Source: Clostridia bacterium | GTDB lineage: Bacteria; Bacillota; DTU025 | Length of the DNA: 33,527 nt | Assembly (NCBI GenBank): GCA_034926675.1 | Contig: JAYFQW010000031.1 | Coordinates: 1-33,527 of the forward strand | Direction: 5' to 3' | Shown: positions 22,382 to 31,724 of the stretch, in pieces | Layout of the letters: every line of letters starts with the position of its first letter | Position numbering within the stretch: the first letter of the stretch is position 1 | Notes under the pieces: generated by a model | Databases searched by the model: none | What the model was told of the DNA's origin: nothing | What the model saw: the letters and a program-made list of their open reading frames with translations, nothing else | Made by a program: the position numbers and the translations under genes

Positions 22382-23701
22382 CTACTCAGCGGGGCCGGCC
22401 TCTACGTGGCAGTTCAGGGCAATCCCTGGGTTCGGATGATCCGAATCCAGTCCAAACCTAGAGCCATCAGCCTGAAGCGCGTCGAAGAAATTGCCGGATA
22501 TCACGGCTTTCACCGCCCCAGCGAACCGGCCATCTCGAATTAGGATGGAATCCGGCGCCGCAAGCGAGAAGTTGCCCGTGGCCGGGTCCTGAGTGTGCAT
22601 GCCAAGCACCGTGGATACAAGCAGCGAATCGCACGCTCCGTGCATCATGTCTTGCCAGGCCTCCATCTGCCTGGTGCAGAGCAGCATGCCAGCGTGACCC
22701 GCTGATAGCCCTGCCGCCGGAACAGGAGTCGGCGCCATTCCGCATCTTCTCGAGTACTTCGCGTCGAGGATCGGCGTCACAAGCCGTCCGCCCTCCGCCA
22801 GGGCCGCTCTTCCCGATGGTATGCCCTCTGGGGTGCATGGGGATGACCCCGAACCAAATGGAATCACGGTATCGACCAGTAGGTCCAGGTCATGCCTGAA
22901 GGCCATGTCCCCCGACCGGAACTGGTCGAGGCTGTATCTGGATCTTCTCTCCGCCACGGCCTCGCCGTTCATGTTCGACGCCAGATAGTGCCCGATGAAG
23001 CTATCAGCGACCTCAGGCGCCAGCAAGACCGTCATATCTCGCGATGGCAGAGAGCCGACTGTTTTCGACGCCATTGCCCGCTCCGCTGTGCCTGATACAG
23101 ACCTCTCCAGAGCCTGCCACGATTCCAGGCTCCTTCCCAGCCTGGAATCGCCGAATGTTTTGTCAAGATCCCACTCGCACCAGGCCATCGTCTCGGGATA
23201 CTTCACCCATAGCCCTCTGGAGGTGGCCACTATGGTCTCTGAGGCAGAGCACCCTGCCTGAGCATCGATTACCTCTGCCCCACCTTCACGCGCTGCTGAG
23301 GCGATCTCGGCCAGGGTTTCGAACACACTCGTGCTGCTTCCGGAGGCGACCTCCCCAATTCGGGGATCTACAAGTTCTACGCTTGTAGGAGGAGCAAGCT
23401 CAGCAATGTACGCCGCATCATCATCTCGGTAGGCAAGAGATCTCCACATCTCCATGTTCTGTGGCAGCCTGTGTATGGTGCGGGAATCAATCTTGCCCCT
23501 ACTGCAGGAACCGTCCTGCCAGATGATGAAGACCCCACCGGATATCTCCGATTGCGATCTAGGGGGCGAATACGCTCCACCAAGCCTATTGTCGTCGATT
23601 CCAACCCTCACTGAATGAGCGGATCTTATCGTGAACCTCCAGCCCTTGGCCCCGGAGAGCGCCCGCGCGAGCGACTCGCCAATCTCTATCACGACCGACA
23701 T
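22382..23701 (-). CDS. tldE: TldE/PmbA-type subunit of the TldD-TldE protease
   Basis: A 439-residue partner of TldD. In characterised systems TldD and TldE form a heterodimer that cleaves unfolded peptides, such as modified-peptide leaders and the CcdA antitoxin; TldE lacks the zinc-binding motif. Consistent with that, no HExxxH is seen here. Recognisable parts include VLLAPEVADSFIGHYL and a C-terminal region with IRDGRFAGAVKAVISGNFFDAL. The ATG follows directly on the TGA of tldD, with GGAGGAGT a few bases upstream, so the subunits are co-translated. The N-terminal half is divergent, which is normal for Bacillota. Confidence 0.85.
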   Translation of the reverse strand: MSVVIEIGESLARALSGAKGWRFTIRSAHSVRVGIDDNRLGGAYSPPRSQSEISGGVFIIWQDGSCSRGKIDSRTIHRLPQNMEMWRSLAYRDDDAAYIAELAPPTSVELVDPRIGEVASGSSTSVFETLAEIASAAREGGAEVIDAQAGCSASETIVATSRGLWVKYPETMAWCEWDLDKTFGDSRLGRSLESWQALERSVSGTAERAMASKTVGSLPSRDMTVLLAPEVADSFIGHYLASNMNGEAVAERRSRYSLDQFRSGDMAFRHDLDLLVDTVIPFGSGSSPCTPEGIPSGRAALAEGGRLVTPILDAKYSRRCGMAPTPVPAAGLSAGHAGMLLCTRQMEAWQDMMHGACDSLLVSTVLGMHTQDPATGNFSLAAPDSILIRDGRFAGAVKAVISGNFFDALQADGSRFGLDSDHPNPGIALNCHVEAGPAE

Positions 23702-25192
23702 TCATACTCCTCCGATCGTAATCTCCTCGTTCTGCTCGATAACGAGGAACATGTTCCCGCCTCCGCTCGAGGGCGCCCCCTGCCCGGCCTTGCCGCAGGT
23801 TCCCATGGCATCTATCATCGGACGGCCTATTCCGGCCATTATCGCTCCAAGAGCCGATAGGACCTTCCCGCTGAAAATTGCAGGCTGGCATAGATGAATG
23901 GCATTCGGGGTCAGTTGGCATATGGCGGAGCAGTTGAACACGAAATCACCCTTGGCAGGGTTCACCTGCCCTCCCTTGTACCCCGACAGATACAGCACAG
24001 GCTCATCATCGCGCAGCAGCCCGGCGCGCCCCAACGTGTCACGGACATCTTCCGGGGTCACGTCCTCGAAAGCCTTTTCCAGGGAGAGTGGATGATCAAC
24101 AGTGAGGCGGATGTTCGACATCCTCGGCAACGGTATGTTCCGGAAACTCTCGGCTCTCCCCGCGCCCGTAATGGGCGAACCCGCTCGCGCCGCGGAGAAC
24201 ACATCAGCCAGAGCCCTGCCCAACACTCCGTTTCTCACTATATCGACCGTCTCGCGGATCACCCCATTCGCAGAGATGGGCTGGTAGGCGTAGTCTCCCT
24301 CCACGGGTCCATCAACTATGGAGACGAAATCCGGCGCCACCACACGCCCTGCCTGGAACCTCCCATCTCGGCCGAGGATGGACGAGTCCATGCAGTCCGA
24401 CTCCGCAGCATGGCCGAACGCCTCATGGGCCAGGCCCTTTGCAAGAGCGTAATCTATAACGATCCGATAGGATCCGGCACGGACCCTTGGTGCGCCAAGG
24501 AGTGCGATTGCCGTGTTTGCCGCCTTCCTGGTGCGTTTCTCAAGCGCATTCCAGCCCTTCTCCGAGGCGATGATGGAAGCATCCTCTCCCGACACCGAGG
24601 CGTTCACACTCGCTGCATGTCCATCGCTCCTGGCGGTGATCATGTTCATCAGAGCCGCTCTGGGCATTGAGAACATCACGTCAGTCCCGTCGCTCCTGAC
24701 TATCCTCCACTCCTCGTCCACTATCCGGTAGTTAGTGCGCACCGCGAGCCTCGGGTCGACCTCGGCGCCGGTTCGGCACGCACTCAGCGCGAGTTGTTCC
24801 TCACGTGCAGGGGACAATGCATCGAAGCCCATTTCTGTTTCACGCGGAAGCTCGCGGATCAGCGGACGAATCTTGTAAATCTCTCTGGATGGTTCCGCCC
24901 CGAAGCCAGCGGAGGCGCGTGCAAGGATTGTGGCCGATTCCACCAGCCTTTCGGCCGACTCAGGGGTTATCATGTCAGACGAGGCAAATCCGGAGAAGCC
25001 CTCCGGATTGAACACCTGCACACCAAGGCCGGACGACATCTGGACACTCACTAGGTCGGTGTGGCCATTCACAACGCCCACAACCCGCTCTCGATTGTCC
25101 TGCGCGCGAAGGATAGCGTAGACCCCAAGAGCTCTGGCGCGCCCCATTGCCCTGTTGCACGCCTCTGTGAACGCGAAAACCCTCAAGCTCAC
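23702..25192 (-). CDS. tldD: TldD metalloprotease subunit
   Basis: 496 residues. The zinc site of TldD is visible as GLAHEAFGHAAESD, giving HExxxH, and the C-terminal signature MGTCGKAGQGAPSSGGGN is present, as are YKGGQVNPAKGDFVFN and RMSNIRLTVD. It forms the catalytic half of the TldD-TldE heterodimer with the gene directly downstream. The GTG start overlaps the last codons of the ABC-F gene by four bases, so these genes belong to one transcript. No modified-peptide precursor or RiPP maturase is recognised nearby, so a housekeeping peptide-degradation role is most likely. Confidence 0.92.
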   Translation of the reverse strand: MSLRVFAFTEACNRAMGRARALGVYAILRAQDNRERVVGVVNGHTDLVSVQMSSGLGVQVFNPEGFSGFASSDMITPESAERLVESATILARASAGFGAEPSREIYKIRPLIRELPRETEMGFDALSPAREEQLALSACRTGAEVDPRLAVRTNYRIVDEEWRIVRSDGTDVMFSMPRAALMNMITARSDGHAASVNASVSGEDASIIASEKGWNALEKRTRKAANTAIALLGAPRVRAGSYRIVIDYALAKGLAHEAFGHAAESDCMDSSILGRDGRFQAGRVVAPDFVSIVDGPVEGDYAYQPISANGVIRETVDIVRNGVLGRALADVFSAARAGSPITGAGRAESFRNIPLPRMSNIRLTVDHPLSLEKAFEDVTPEDVRDTLGRAGLLRDDEPVLYLSGYKGGQVNPAKGDFVFNCSAICQLTPNAIHLCQPAIFSGKVLSALGAIMAGIGRPMIDAMGTCGKAGQGAPSSGGGNMFLVIEQNEEITIGGV

Positions 25193-27219
25193 TCCGTGCG
25201 CCCCCCAATCGTGTCAATCTCGGCGAGGGCCTTCTCCCATGCCTCATATAGCACCTCAAGCTTCCCCTGAATGCGCCTTTGCTCGAGCACTGCCTCGCGC
25301 GCACGCTCGCCGCCGTCAGCATACAGTTCGCCCGATGCCAAGGACGCCTCCACCTCCGCGAGGCATGCCTCCGTATCCTCAATCTCCTGCTCGATCCTGG
25401 CGGCCTCAGCCTCAGCCGGGTTCATCACAGGTCCGCGCGACCGTTTGCTCCGCCGCTCCGTTCCAGCTGCTAACGACCTTCGATCTCCTCTCCTGGGCTG
25501 CCCCGGACCATGAGCGCCACTCCCCGAGGTCCCCCCGGCCTCAGCTGATTCGGCAGCACGAGCGGCGGAAGCACCGGCGGCGCCAACGGCGCCAGCAGCG
25601 CCAGCAGCGGCCTCGGAAGACTTCCTCTCCCTGTAGAAACTGTAGTTCCCCTGGTACAAACGAGCGCGGCCATCTGCGATCTCGAGGATTGCCGTGGCGA
25701 CCTGATCGAGGAAGTACCTGTCATGGCTTGCACAGATGACCGTTCCATCGTACTCCGCCAGGGCCTGCTCCAATCCATGGCGGGACGGGATGTCTAGGTG
25801 GTTCGTGGGCTCATCGAGCAGCATCAGGTTCGGAGCGGACAGTATGAGCTTAGCGAGGATCAGCCGGTTGCGCTCCCCACCTGAGAGCACCCTGATCTGC
25901 TTGAACACGTCTTCACCTCTGAAGAGGAAACGCGCCAGGTAGCTTCTGGCCTCGCCTAGGGTCCAATCCCGCATCCTGTGCAGTTCCTGCAGCACCGTGG
26001 AGTTGTCATCGAGACCTCCGAGATCCTGCCAGAACACGCCCGGCACGACGTTCTCGCCTAAAGCCACGGAGCCTGTGTCCGGGTCAAGGTCACCCGCTAT
26101 GATCCTCAGGAAAGTGGTTTTGCCTGACCCATTCGGCCCAACCACGCCCAGCCTCTCGCCGCGCTCAATCGCCAGCTCAACATCTGAGAACAGCTTCCTC
26201 TGGCCGAAGCTCTTAGAGAGCCTGGCAGCGACCACTGCAAGCCTTCCCGATCGCACTGCCTTTCCGAACGCCGCCTTCATGGACGGGCCATCGGTAGGTT
26301 TCTGGATTCGCTGAATCCTGGCGAGCATTTTCTCACGGCTCTGCGCCATGGTCGCGCGGTTTCCAGCCTTGTAGCGGCGAATGTAATCTTCCAGTTTCTG
26401 TATCTGCTCCTGCTGACGGGAGTACTCCTCAGCCTGCTGCTCCCGAGCCAGGGCTTTCGCGTTCATGAAGAAGGTGTAGTTCCCGGGGTAGTCGACTATC
26501 CTGAGGCCGTCGAGATCCCAGGTCCTCTCTATGGCAGCATCAAGGAAGTAACGGTCGTGGGACACAACTATGAAAGCGCCGCGAAATGATTTCAGATACG
26601 CCTCAAGCCACTCGCAGGCATCCATGTCCAGATGGTTGGTGGGTTCATCAAGGAGCAGAAGATCCGGATCCGACACCAGCATTCGGGCCAGGGCCACGCG
26701 CACCTTCTGCCCCCCGCTCAGGGTATCGATGACACGACTTAGGTCCTCTTCTCGGAAGCCCAGCCCGAACAGGGTAGTCTTTATCCTCACATCGTGATCG
26801 TACCCGCCCAGCCTCTCGTGCTCAGCCGAAATCTCAGAGTACCTTCGCATCACGTCGGCAAGGGCGGATTCGGACGCCATGACCGTCGGATCGCCCATTC
26901 TCTGCTCCAGCTCGCGCATCTCCCGAGCGGCGCTTGCCGCGCCCCCGAAAGCGAGCAGCATCTCCTGATACAGGGTATTGCCCGAGGTGTACTCCTTGCC
27001 CTGCGGGAGATAGCCGATGGCTCGATTCGAAGCCAGGGACACCAAGCCCGAGTCGCAATCATCGAGCCCTGCAATGATGCGAAGGAGGGTGGTCTTGCCG
27101 GAACCATTCGGTCCGACGAACCCGATCCTATCCCGATTTGCCACAGAGAGGGTGACTCCATCCAGTATCAACTCGGCGCCATATGATTTTGTGACCGAGG
27201 TTATCTCAAGCAGCGACAC
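25189..27219 (-). CDS. ABC-F family ATPase (ribosome-associated, Uup/EttA-like)
   Basis: 676 residues with two ABC domains and no membrane part. The first Walker A is GPNGSGKTT near residue 36, with signature LSGGQ and LLLLDEPTNHLD; the second copy repeats GPNGSGKTT, then LSGGE and LMLLDEPTNHLD. A linker of charged helices (EEYSRQQEQIQKLEDYIRRY) between them is typical. ABC-F proteins act on the ribosome in translation rather than in transport. The C-terminal part has an Ala/Gly/Ser-rich low-complexity stretch (about residues 542-577), then a coiled coil (about 610-665). The gene starts GTG directly after the folE2 stop and overlaps tldD. Whether it gives antibiotic protection or is a housekeeping factor cannot be decided. 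Confidence 0.92.
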   Translation of the reverse strand: MSLLEITSVTKSYGAELILDGVTLSVANRDRIGFVGPNGSGKTTLLRIIAGLDDCDSGLVSLASNRAIGYLPQGKEYTSGNTLYQEMLLAFGGAASAAREMRELEQRMGDPTVMASESALADVMRRYSEISAEHERLGGYDHDVRIKTTLFGLGFREEDLSRVIDTLSGGQKVRVALARMLVSDPDLLLLDEPTNHLDMDACEWLEAYLKSFRGAFIVVSHDRYFLDAAIERTWDLDGLRIVDYPGNYTFFMNAKALAREQQAEEYSRQQEQIQKLEDYIRRYKAGNRATMAQSREKMLARIQRIQKPTDGPSMKAAFGKAVRSGRLAVVAARLSKSFGQRKLFSDVELAIERGERLGVVGPNGSGKTTFLRIIAGDLDPDTGSVALGENVVPGVFWQDLGGLDDNSTVLQELHRMRDWTLGEARSYLARFLFRGEDVFKQIRVLSGGERNRLILAKLILSAPNLMLLDEPTNHLDIPSRHGLEQALAEYDGTVICASHDRYFLDQVATAILEIADGRARLYQGNYSFYRERKSSEAAAGAAGAVGAAGASAARAAESAEAGGTSGSGAHGPGQPRRGDRRSLAAGTERRSKRSRGPVMNPAEAEAARIEQEIEDTEACLAEVEASLASGELYADGGERAREAVLEQRRIQGKLEVLYEAWEKALAEIDTIGGRTE

Positions 27220-28008
27220 CTACACCATCCTCTTGTGTTCCATGTGGCAGGCGAAAGCAGAGTGGTTATGAATCGATTCGTGGCTCTCGCACTCCGCATC
27301 GAACCACCTTACGCGCGATTCCGACCTGAGAGCTATCACCACATCGCGTAGGATATCCTCGACGAACTTGGGGTTGCTGTATGCGGCCTCAGTAACGTAT
27401 TTCTCGTCCTCTCGCTTCAGAAGCGGGAATATCTCGCAACTGCCCTGGGATTCCAGTAGAGCGATCAGATCCTCAAGCCACAGAAACCCGGCAGAGCTGA
27501 ACCGCACCCGCGCACGGATCATCGTTCTTTGGTTGTGCGCTCCGAACTCCGATATCTCCTTGCTGCACGGGCAGCACGATGTGACTGGAACTTCCACACC
27601 CATTACAAAGGTGTGCCGCCGACCGTCGAGACTCGCACTGAACTCGCAGTTGTAATCGAGAACACTCTCTTTGCCGCTCACTGGAGCGCACTTCGTAACG
27701 AAATACTTGAACCTTATGGAAATGTCTGCACGCCTCGCCGATAGCGCATCGCAGGTGTCTTTCAGTATCGCAACAATCTCCTGGTTAGAGATTGGCTTCT
27801 TGCTCCACGGAAGGAGGACCTCCATGAACCTGCTCATGTGGGTCCCTTTGAACTGCATTGGGAGCTCAACCGATAGTGCGATATTCCCTAGCACCGACTG
27901 CCACGCGCCTTCCTTGGTGGCTATCTGCAGCGGCAAGTGCACATTCTTCACTCCGACCTTTTGGATGTCTATTCCCCGGTCGTCTGGGCGGTTCTGCACG
28001 TCCTGCAC
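27220..28008 (-). CDS. folE2: GTP cyclohydrolase FolE2 (type IB)
   Basis: 262 residues from GTG at 28008, chosen because AAGGGGG lies about eight bases upstream and the product then starts with DVQNRPDDRGIDIQKVGVKN, the normal FolE2 N-terminus. The frame extends 110 codons further upstream but that part has no family character. The enzyme converts GTP to dihydroneopterin triphosphate for folate and queuosine-type pathways, and is the metal-flexible, zinc-independent form. Seen are MSRFMEVL, the active-site CCPCSKEIS and GAHNQRTM segments, and KYVTEAAYSNPKFVED with conserved acidic residues. It is the first gene of the long minus-strand run. Confidence 0.92.
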   Translation of the reverse strand: MQDVQNRPDDRGIDIQKVGVKNVHLPLQIATKEGAWQSVLGNIALSVELPMQFKGTHMSRFMEVLLPWSKKPISNQEIVAILKDTCDALSARRADISIRFKYFVTKCAPVSGKESVLDYNCEFSASLDGRRHTFVMGVEVPVTSCCPCSKEISEFGAHNQRTMIRARVRFSSAGFLWLEDLIALLESQGSCEIFPLLKREDEKYVTEAAYSNPKFVEDILRDVVIALRSESRVRWFDAECESHESIHNHSAFACHMEHKRMV

Positions 28009-28046
28009 GCCCACGCCCCCTTTCCGTGCTGTTCGTCTTTCTACGG

Positions 28047-28067
28047 ATGCAGGCTCTATCCCTGCAT
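28047..28067. promoter_or_regulatory. Inverted repeat upstream of folE2
   Basis: ATGCAGG and CCTGCAT are perfect 7-bp arms around a 7-nt centre, about 40 bp before the folE2 start. It could be an operator or a leader hairpin. I see no convincing promoter boxes in the 198-bp gap between the divergent folE2 and nucleotidyltransferase genes. Confidence 0.35.
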
Positions 28068-28206
28068 ACAACTTGAAAGGACTTGCCCCAATTCCCGTCG
28101 AAAGACCGAGGGTAAGCCCCGGCGGCGCCGAGGCAAAGAACAGCCGCCAGCCTTCACCAGTTAGCATTCCGAACGCGGCGGCACACATGGGGGGGTGGAG
28201 ACCGTC

Positions 28207-30708
28207 ATGAAGGCTATGCTCCTGGGAGCAGGCGAAGGAACTCGCCTCAGGCCGATAACGGCCACCAGGCCGAAACCGATGATCCCGGTCGTGAACCGTC
28301 CTATCATGGAGCACATACTCCTTCTTCTCAAGGCGCACGGGGTCAGGGAAGTCTACTCCAACCTCTACTACCTAGCTGATCAGATCGAATCATACTTCGG
28401 CGATGGATCGTCCCTGGGAATGACGGTGAAGTTCAAGGTGGAGGAACGGCTGCCTGGCACAGCGGGCGGCGTCAAGAACCTTGAAGACCACTTCGACGAG
28501 ACTTTCATAGTCATCTCAGGGGATCTCCTCACCGATTTCGACCTCACCCGGGCCCTTGAGTTCCACAGAAATCGGGGCGCAATCGCTACGATACTGCTAA
28601 CCCGCATCGACAATCCACTGGAATACGGTGTCGTGATCACCGACAGAGCCGGCCGAGTACAACGTTTCCTTGAGAAGCCCGACTGGTCGGAGGTGTTCTC
28701 CGATACCATCAACACGGGCATCTACATCCTGGAACCAGAGGTCCTGGAGTACATCCCCGCCGGGCAGGATTTCGACTTCTCCCGCGACCTTTTTCCTCTC
28801 CTTCTCAAGGAGAACAAGCCCCTGTTTGGCTGCGTAGCGGATGGCTACTGGTGCGATGTCGGCAACATCGACACGTATCTCAAAGCACAGGTCGACGCGA
28901 TCTCCGGCAAGGTCAAGGTCAGCATCCCTGGCGAGCAGATCGCCCCCGGCATATGGGCCGGCAAGTCCGCCAAGATAAGCTCCAGGGCGGATCTGAAAGG
29001 CCCGATGGTGTTGGGAGAGAACTGCGAGGTAGCGCCAGGCGCAAGGCTTCGGGAGTACTGTGTGGTGGGCGACAATGTCATCGTCGCGCCGAACTCCTTT
29101 CTCGTTCGGTCCACCGTGTTCGGCAACTCATACATAGGCGAAGGCTCAGTAGTATCCGGCTCCATAATATGCAAGAACGTGGTGCTCAAGGATAGCGTCC
29201 GCGTCGGCGAAGGCGCGGTAGTGTCAGACGACTGCATCCTGAACACTGCGGTTACCGTAAAGCCCGGAGTGCGAGTCTGGCCTGGCAAGGTCATTGATGA
29301 AAGCGTAGTGCTGTCATCGAGCGTTGTTTGGGGGCAGCGACTCCGGCGCGAGCTCTTCCACGGGGGAGGCATATCCGGATTGGTGAACTTCGAGTTCACC
29401 CCGGAGTTCGCCGTCAGGTTGGGCAGCGCCATAGGCGGAACCCTCAGAAAAGGCGCGAGCGTGGTCGTGAGCCGCGATCCGAGCCGAACCGCGCGGATGA
29501 TGAAGCGAGCGCTTGTGGCGGGGCTTTCCAGCTCGGGAGTGTCAGTCTGCGACCTGCAGGGCGTCCCACTTCCGATTCTCACCCACATGGCAAAGCGCAC
29601 CGAACACAGCTGCGCCATACACACCCAGCTTTCCGAATCGAACTACGAGGCCGTGGATATCAAGGTTTTCGACAAGGACGGGCTCGCCATCTCCCGCGAC
29701 GAGGAGCGCAAGATCGAGACCCTTCTCTCCCGGGAAGACCCGCGGCGAACAAGCGCACGCGAAGTCGGAGGCATAAGCTACTTCGAGCGATCGGTCTCCC
29801 TGTACACAGAGGACTGCCTATCAAGAATCGATGTTGAAGCTGCGAAGTCCAATAGGATGAAGCTCGTTGTGGACTGCGGGTTCGGCCTCGGAGGCAGCCT
29901 GCTCCCGTCGATGCTCGTCAAAATGGGCGCCGACGTTACAGCGATCAACGCCATCGAGCATGAGACTAAGATGCCCAAGACGGCTCAGCAGTTCAAGGAG
30001 GCCCTAGATGAGCTGGCGCTGATCGTGAAGACGATCCGAGCCGACATGGGGATTCTCATCGACCCGCAGGGCGCCAAGATGTGGGCAATTGACGATTCCG
30101 GACGGGTTCTCACTGACCTTGAACTCGCCTACCTGTTCTCGCTCCTCCGGGTAAGAGCGAGCACCGGCGGGTCCAGCGGAGTGACAATGCCCAGCTACAC
30201 CCCTTCTGTTTTCATTCGAACTCTAACTGCAAACGGCGCCACAGTATACCGGGCGAAATCGCACACGAGGAGCCTCGCGGATCTGGCCAGAACCAGCGCT
30301 TCCAGCGTCGCCTCGGACCTTGCCGGAGGTTTCGTCCTGCCCGAGATCCACAACTCCTTCGATGCCATATTCGGCGCAGCCAAATTCGTTGAGCTAGTGG
30401 CCTCTGACGCCGCACCCCTCTCCCAGCTGGCCCAGCTCGTTCCCGAGCACCACTTCGTGCGGGACGCAATCCCCTGCCCATGGGAGTTCAAGGGGCAGGT
30501 AATGCGCGAGCTCCTAGGGCGGCTTGACGATGCATCGGTCGACACCTTCGACGGCTACAGGAAAGGCTCCCCGGATGCCTGGTACATGGTGCTTCCAGAT
30601 CCCTCCCGCCCCTCGTTCACCATCTACGCAGAGGGAAGCACCAGAGCAGAGGCTCTGGAGATGCTGCAACTGGCGGCGAAGGAGGTCGACGTGAAGGCAC
30701 AAAACTGA
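28207..30708 (+). CDS. Sugar nucleotidyltransferase fused to degenerate phosphomannomutase domain
   Basis: 833 residues from ATG at 28207 (GGTGGAG six bases upstream). Residues 1-235 are a nucleotidyltransferase with LGAGEGTRLRPITATRPKPM, ISGDLLTDFDL and YWCDVGNIDTY. About 240-370 form a left-handed beta-helix of hexapeptide repeats. The rest resembles phosphomannomutase but lacks its active site: the phosphoserine loop T-A-S-H-N-P is replaced by HTQLSESNYE, and the metal loop DGDGDR by DPQGAK. Such fusions are usually annotated mannose-1-phosphate guanylyltransferase; the first domain probably makes an NDP-sugar for cell-surface polysaccharide, while the second is structural or regulatory. 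The exact sugar and nucleotide are not decidable here. Confidence 0.88.
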   Translation: MKAMLLGAGEGTRLRPITATRPKPMIPVVNRPIMEHILLLLKAHGVREVYSNLYYLADQIESYFGDGSSLGMTVKFKVEERLPGTAGGVKNLEDHFDETFIVISGDLLTDFDLTRALEFHRNRGAIATILLTRIDNPLEYGVVITDRAGRVQRFLEKPDWSEVFSDTINTGIYILEPEVLEYIPAGQDFDFSRDLFPLLLKENKPLFGCVADGYWCDVGNIDTYLKAQVDAISGKVKVSIPGEQIAPGIWAGKSAKISSRADLKGPMVLGENCEVAPGARLREYCVVGDNVIVAPNSFLVRSTVFGNSYIGEGSVVSGSIICKNVVLKDSVRVGEGAVVSDDCILNTAVTVKPGVRVWPGKVIDESVVLSSSVVWGQRLRRELFHGGGISGLVNFEFTPEFAVRLGSAIGGTLRKGASVVVSRDPSRTARMMKRALVAGLSSSGVSVCDLQGVPLPILTHMAKRTEHSCAIHTQLSESNYEAVDIKVFDKDGLAISRDEERKIETLLSREDPRRTSAREVGGISYFERSVSLYTEDCLSRIDVEAAKSNRMKLVVDCGFGLGGSLLPSMLVKMGADVTAINAIEHETKMPKTAQQFKEALDELALIVKTIRADMGILIDPQGAKMWAIDDSGRVLTDLELAYLFSLLRVRASTGGSSGVTMPSYTPSVFIRTLTANGATVYRAKSHTRSLADLARTSASSVASDLAGGFVLPEIHNSFDAIFGAAKFVELVASDAAPLSQLAQLVPEHHFVRDAIPCPWEFKGQVMRELLGRLDDASVDTFDGYRKGSPDAWYMVLPDPSRPSFTIYAEGSTRAEALEMLQLAAKEVDVKAQN

Positions 30709-30738
30709 CTCAGCTGGAAGCACCGCTAGTCACGTCAC

Positions 30739-30789
30739 GCCCACCTCTCTCATAGAATTGCTTGGAGGCCTTATGTGAGGGAGGTGGGC
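30739..30789 (+). promoter_or_regulatory. Stem-loop covering the dpaA ribosome binding site
   Basis: GCCCACCTCTCTCA (30739-30752) pairs with TGAGGGAGGTGGGC (30776-30789) through 14 pairs with a single T-G wobble. The right arm contains GGAGGTG (30780-30786), the best ribosome binding site for the TTG start at 30793. A second GGAGG (30763-30767) lies in the loop, in front of a GTG at 30775. Confidence 0.7.
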
Positions 30790-30792
30790 CAT

Positions 30793-31686
30793 TTGGCCGA
30801 CTTGAACGGACTGTGCCTCTGCGTGATGGGCGGTGACCGCCGCGAGGTGGAACTTGTGCGAGTGCTCGCAGAATCCGGCGCGAATGTGCGCTCCTACGGC
30901 GTGCCCCAGGCGGGCCTGAACGGTCCCCTTCGCGCCTGCTCGCTCGCAGCGAACGCGGAGGAGGCCTGCGCAGGGGCGGACGCGATAATTCTTCCACTTT
31001 CGGGAACTGACGCCTCTGGGTGTGTTCGGATAAGCGCGTCACCAGTGTGCATCACGCGCGAACTGCTATCGGTGCTGAGGCCCGGGGCTGCCCTGTTCTC
31101 TGGAACCATCGTGGCTTGGGTCCGCGATGCGTGCGCCGCGGCGGGCGTGCGTATGGTGGAGACGGGCAATGATGATGAACTCGCCATTCTCAACTCCATT
31201 CCCTCTGCCGAAGGCGCAATCCAGATGGCCATGCAGGCCACACCCTTCACAATACACGGGAGCAACTGTTTGGTGCTTGGGCTCGGCCGCACTGGCGCCA
31301 CCCTCGCGAGGATGCTCCGCGGGATTGGCGCCAATGTGTGGGCCGCTGCCCGGAAGCCCAAGGACCGCGCCCGCGCCACTGAGATGTGTTTGGCGCCTGT
31401 GAGCTTCTCTGACCTTCCCGCGTGTCTGCCCCAGATGGACATCGTCTTCAACACCGTTCCTGCCGTAGTACTCAATCGTGAGCTCATCTACGTCATGAGA
31501 CGAACAGCAGTCATCATCGATCTCGCCTCTGCGCCCGGGGGGACTGACTTCGCGTCAGCTGCAGAACGTGGCATCCATGCAGAGCTGGCGCCCGGATTGC
31601 CAGGCAAGGCGGCGCCCCTCACGGCGGGCCGGATTCTGTCGCGCGTGATTCCAGAGATCGTCGAAGCCAACCTGCGGAGGAGCTGA
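30793..31686 (+). CDS. dpaA: Dipicolinate synthase subunit A
   Basis: Closely matches SpoVFA/DpaA, the subunit that with DpaB oxidises dihydrodipicolinate-derived precursor to dipicolinic acid in the mother cell for spore cores. Seen are CVMGGDRREVELVR near the start, NSIPSAEGAIQMAMQ, TIHGSNCLVLGLGRTGATLA (NAD-binding), FNTVPAVVLN, IIDLASAPGGTDFASA and LAPGLPGKAAPLTAGRIL. I prefer TTG at 30793: it gives 297 residues, equal to the Bacillus protein, and has GGAGGTG six bases upstream; GTG at 30775 would add six residues. The ribosome binding site lies within a 14-bp stem. No dpaB follows; a FAD enzyme gene does. Confidence 0.93.
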   Translation: MADLNGLCLCVMGGDRREVELVRVLAESGANVRSYGVPQAGLNGPLRACSLAANAEEACAGADAIILPLSGTDASGCVRISASPVCITRELLSVLRPGAALFSGTIVAWVRDACAAAGVRMVETGNDDELAILNSIPSAEGAIQMAMQATPFTIHGSNCLVLGLGRTGATLARMLRGIGANVWAAARKPKDRARATEMCLAPVSFSDLPACLPQMDIVFNTVPAVVLNRELIYVMRRTAVIIDLASAPGGTDFASAAERGIHAELAPGLPGKAAPLTAGRILSRVIPEIVEANLRRS

Positions 31687-31724
31687 GGAGGAGCTGAGGA
31701 AAGGCAGTAGGAGGCGATAGATGA

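Noticed and set aside
28009-28338. 110-codon N-terminal extension of FolE2
   Set aside because: It has no family similarity and would overlap the divergent nucleotidyltransferase gene; GTG at 28008 has a ribosome binding site and gives the normal N-terminus.
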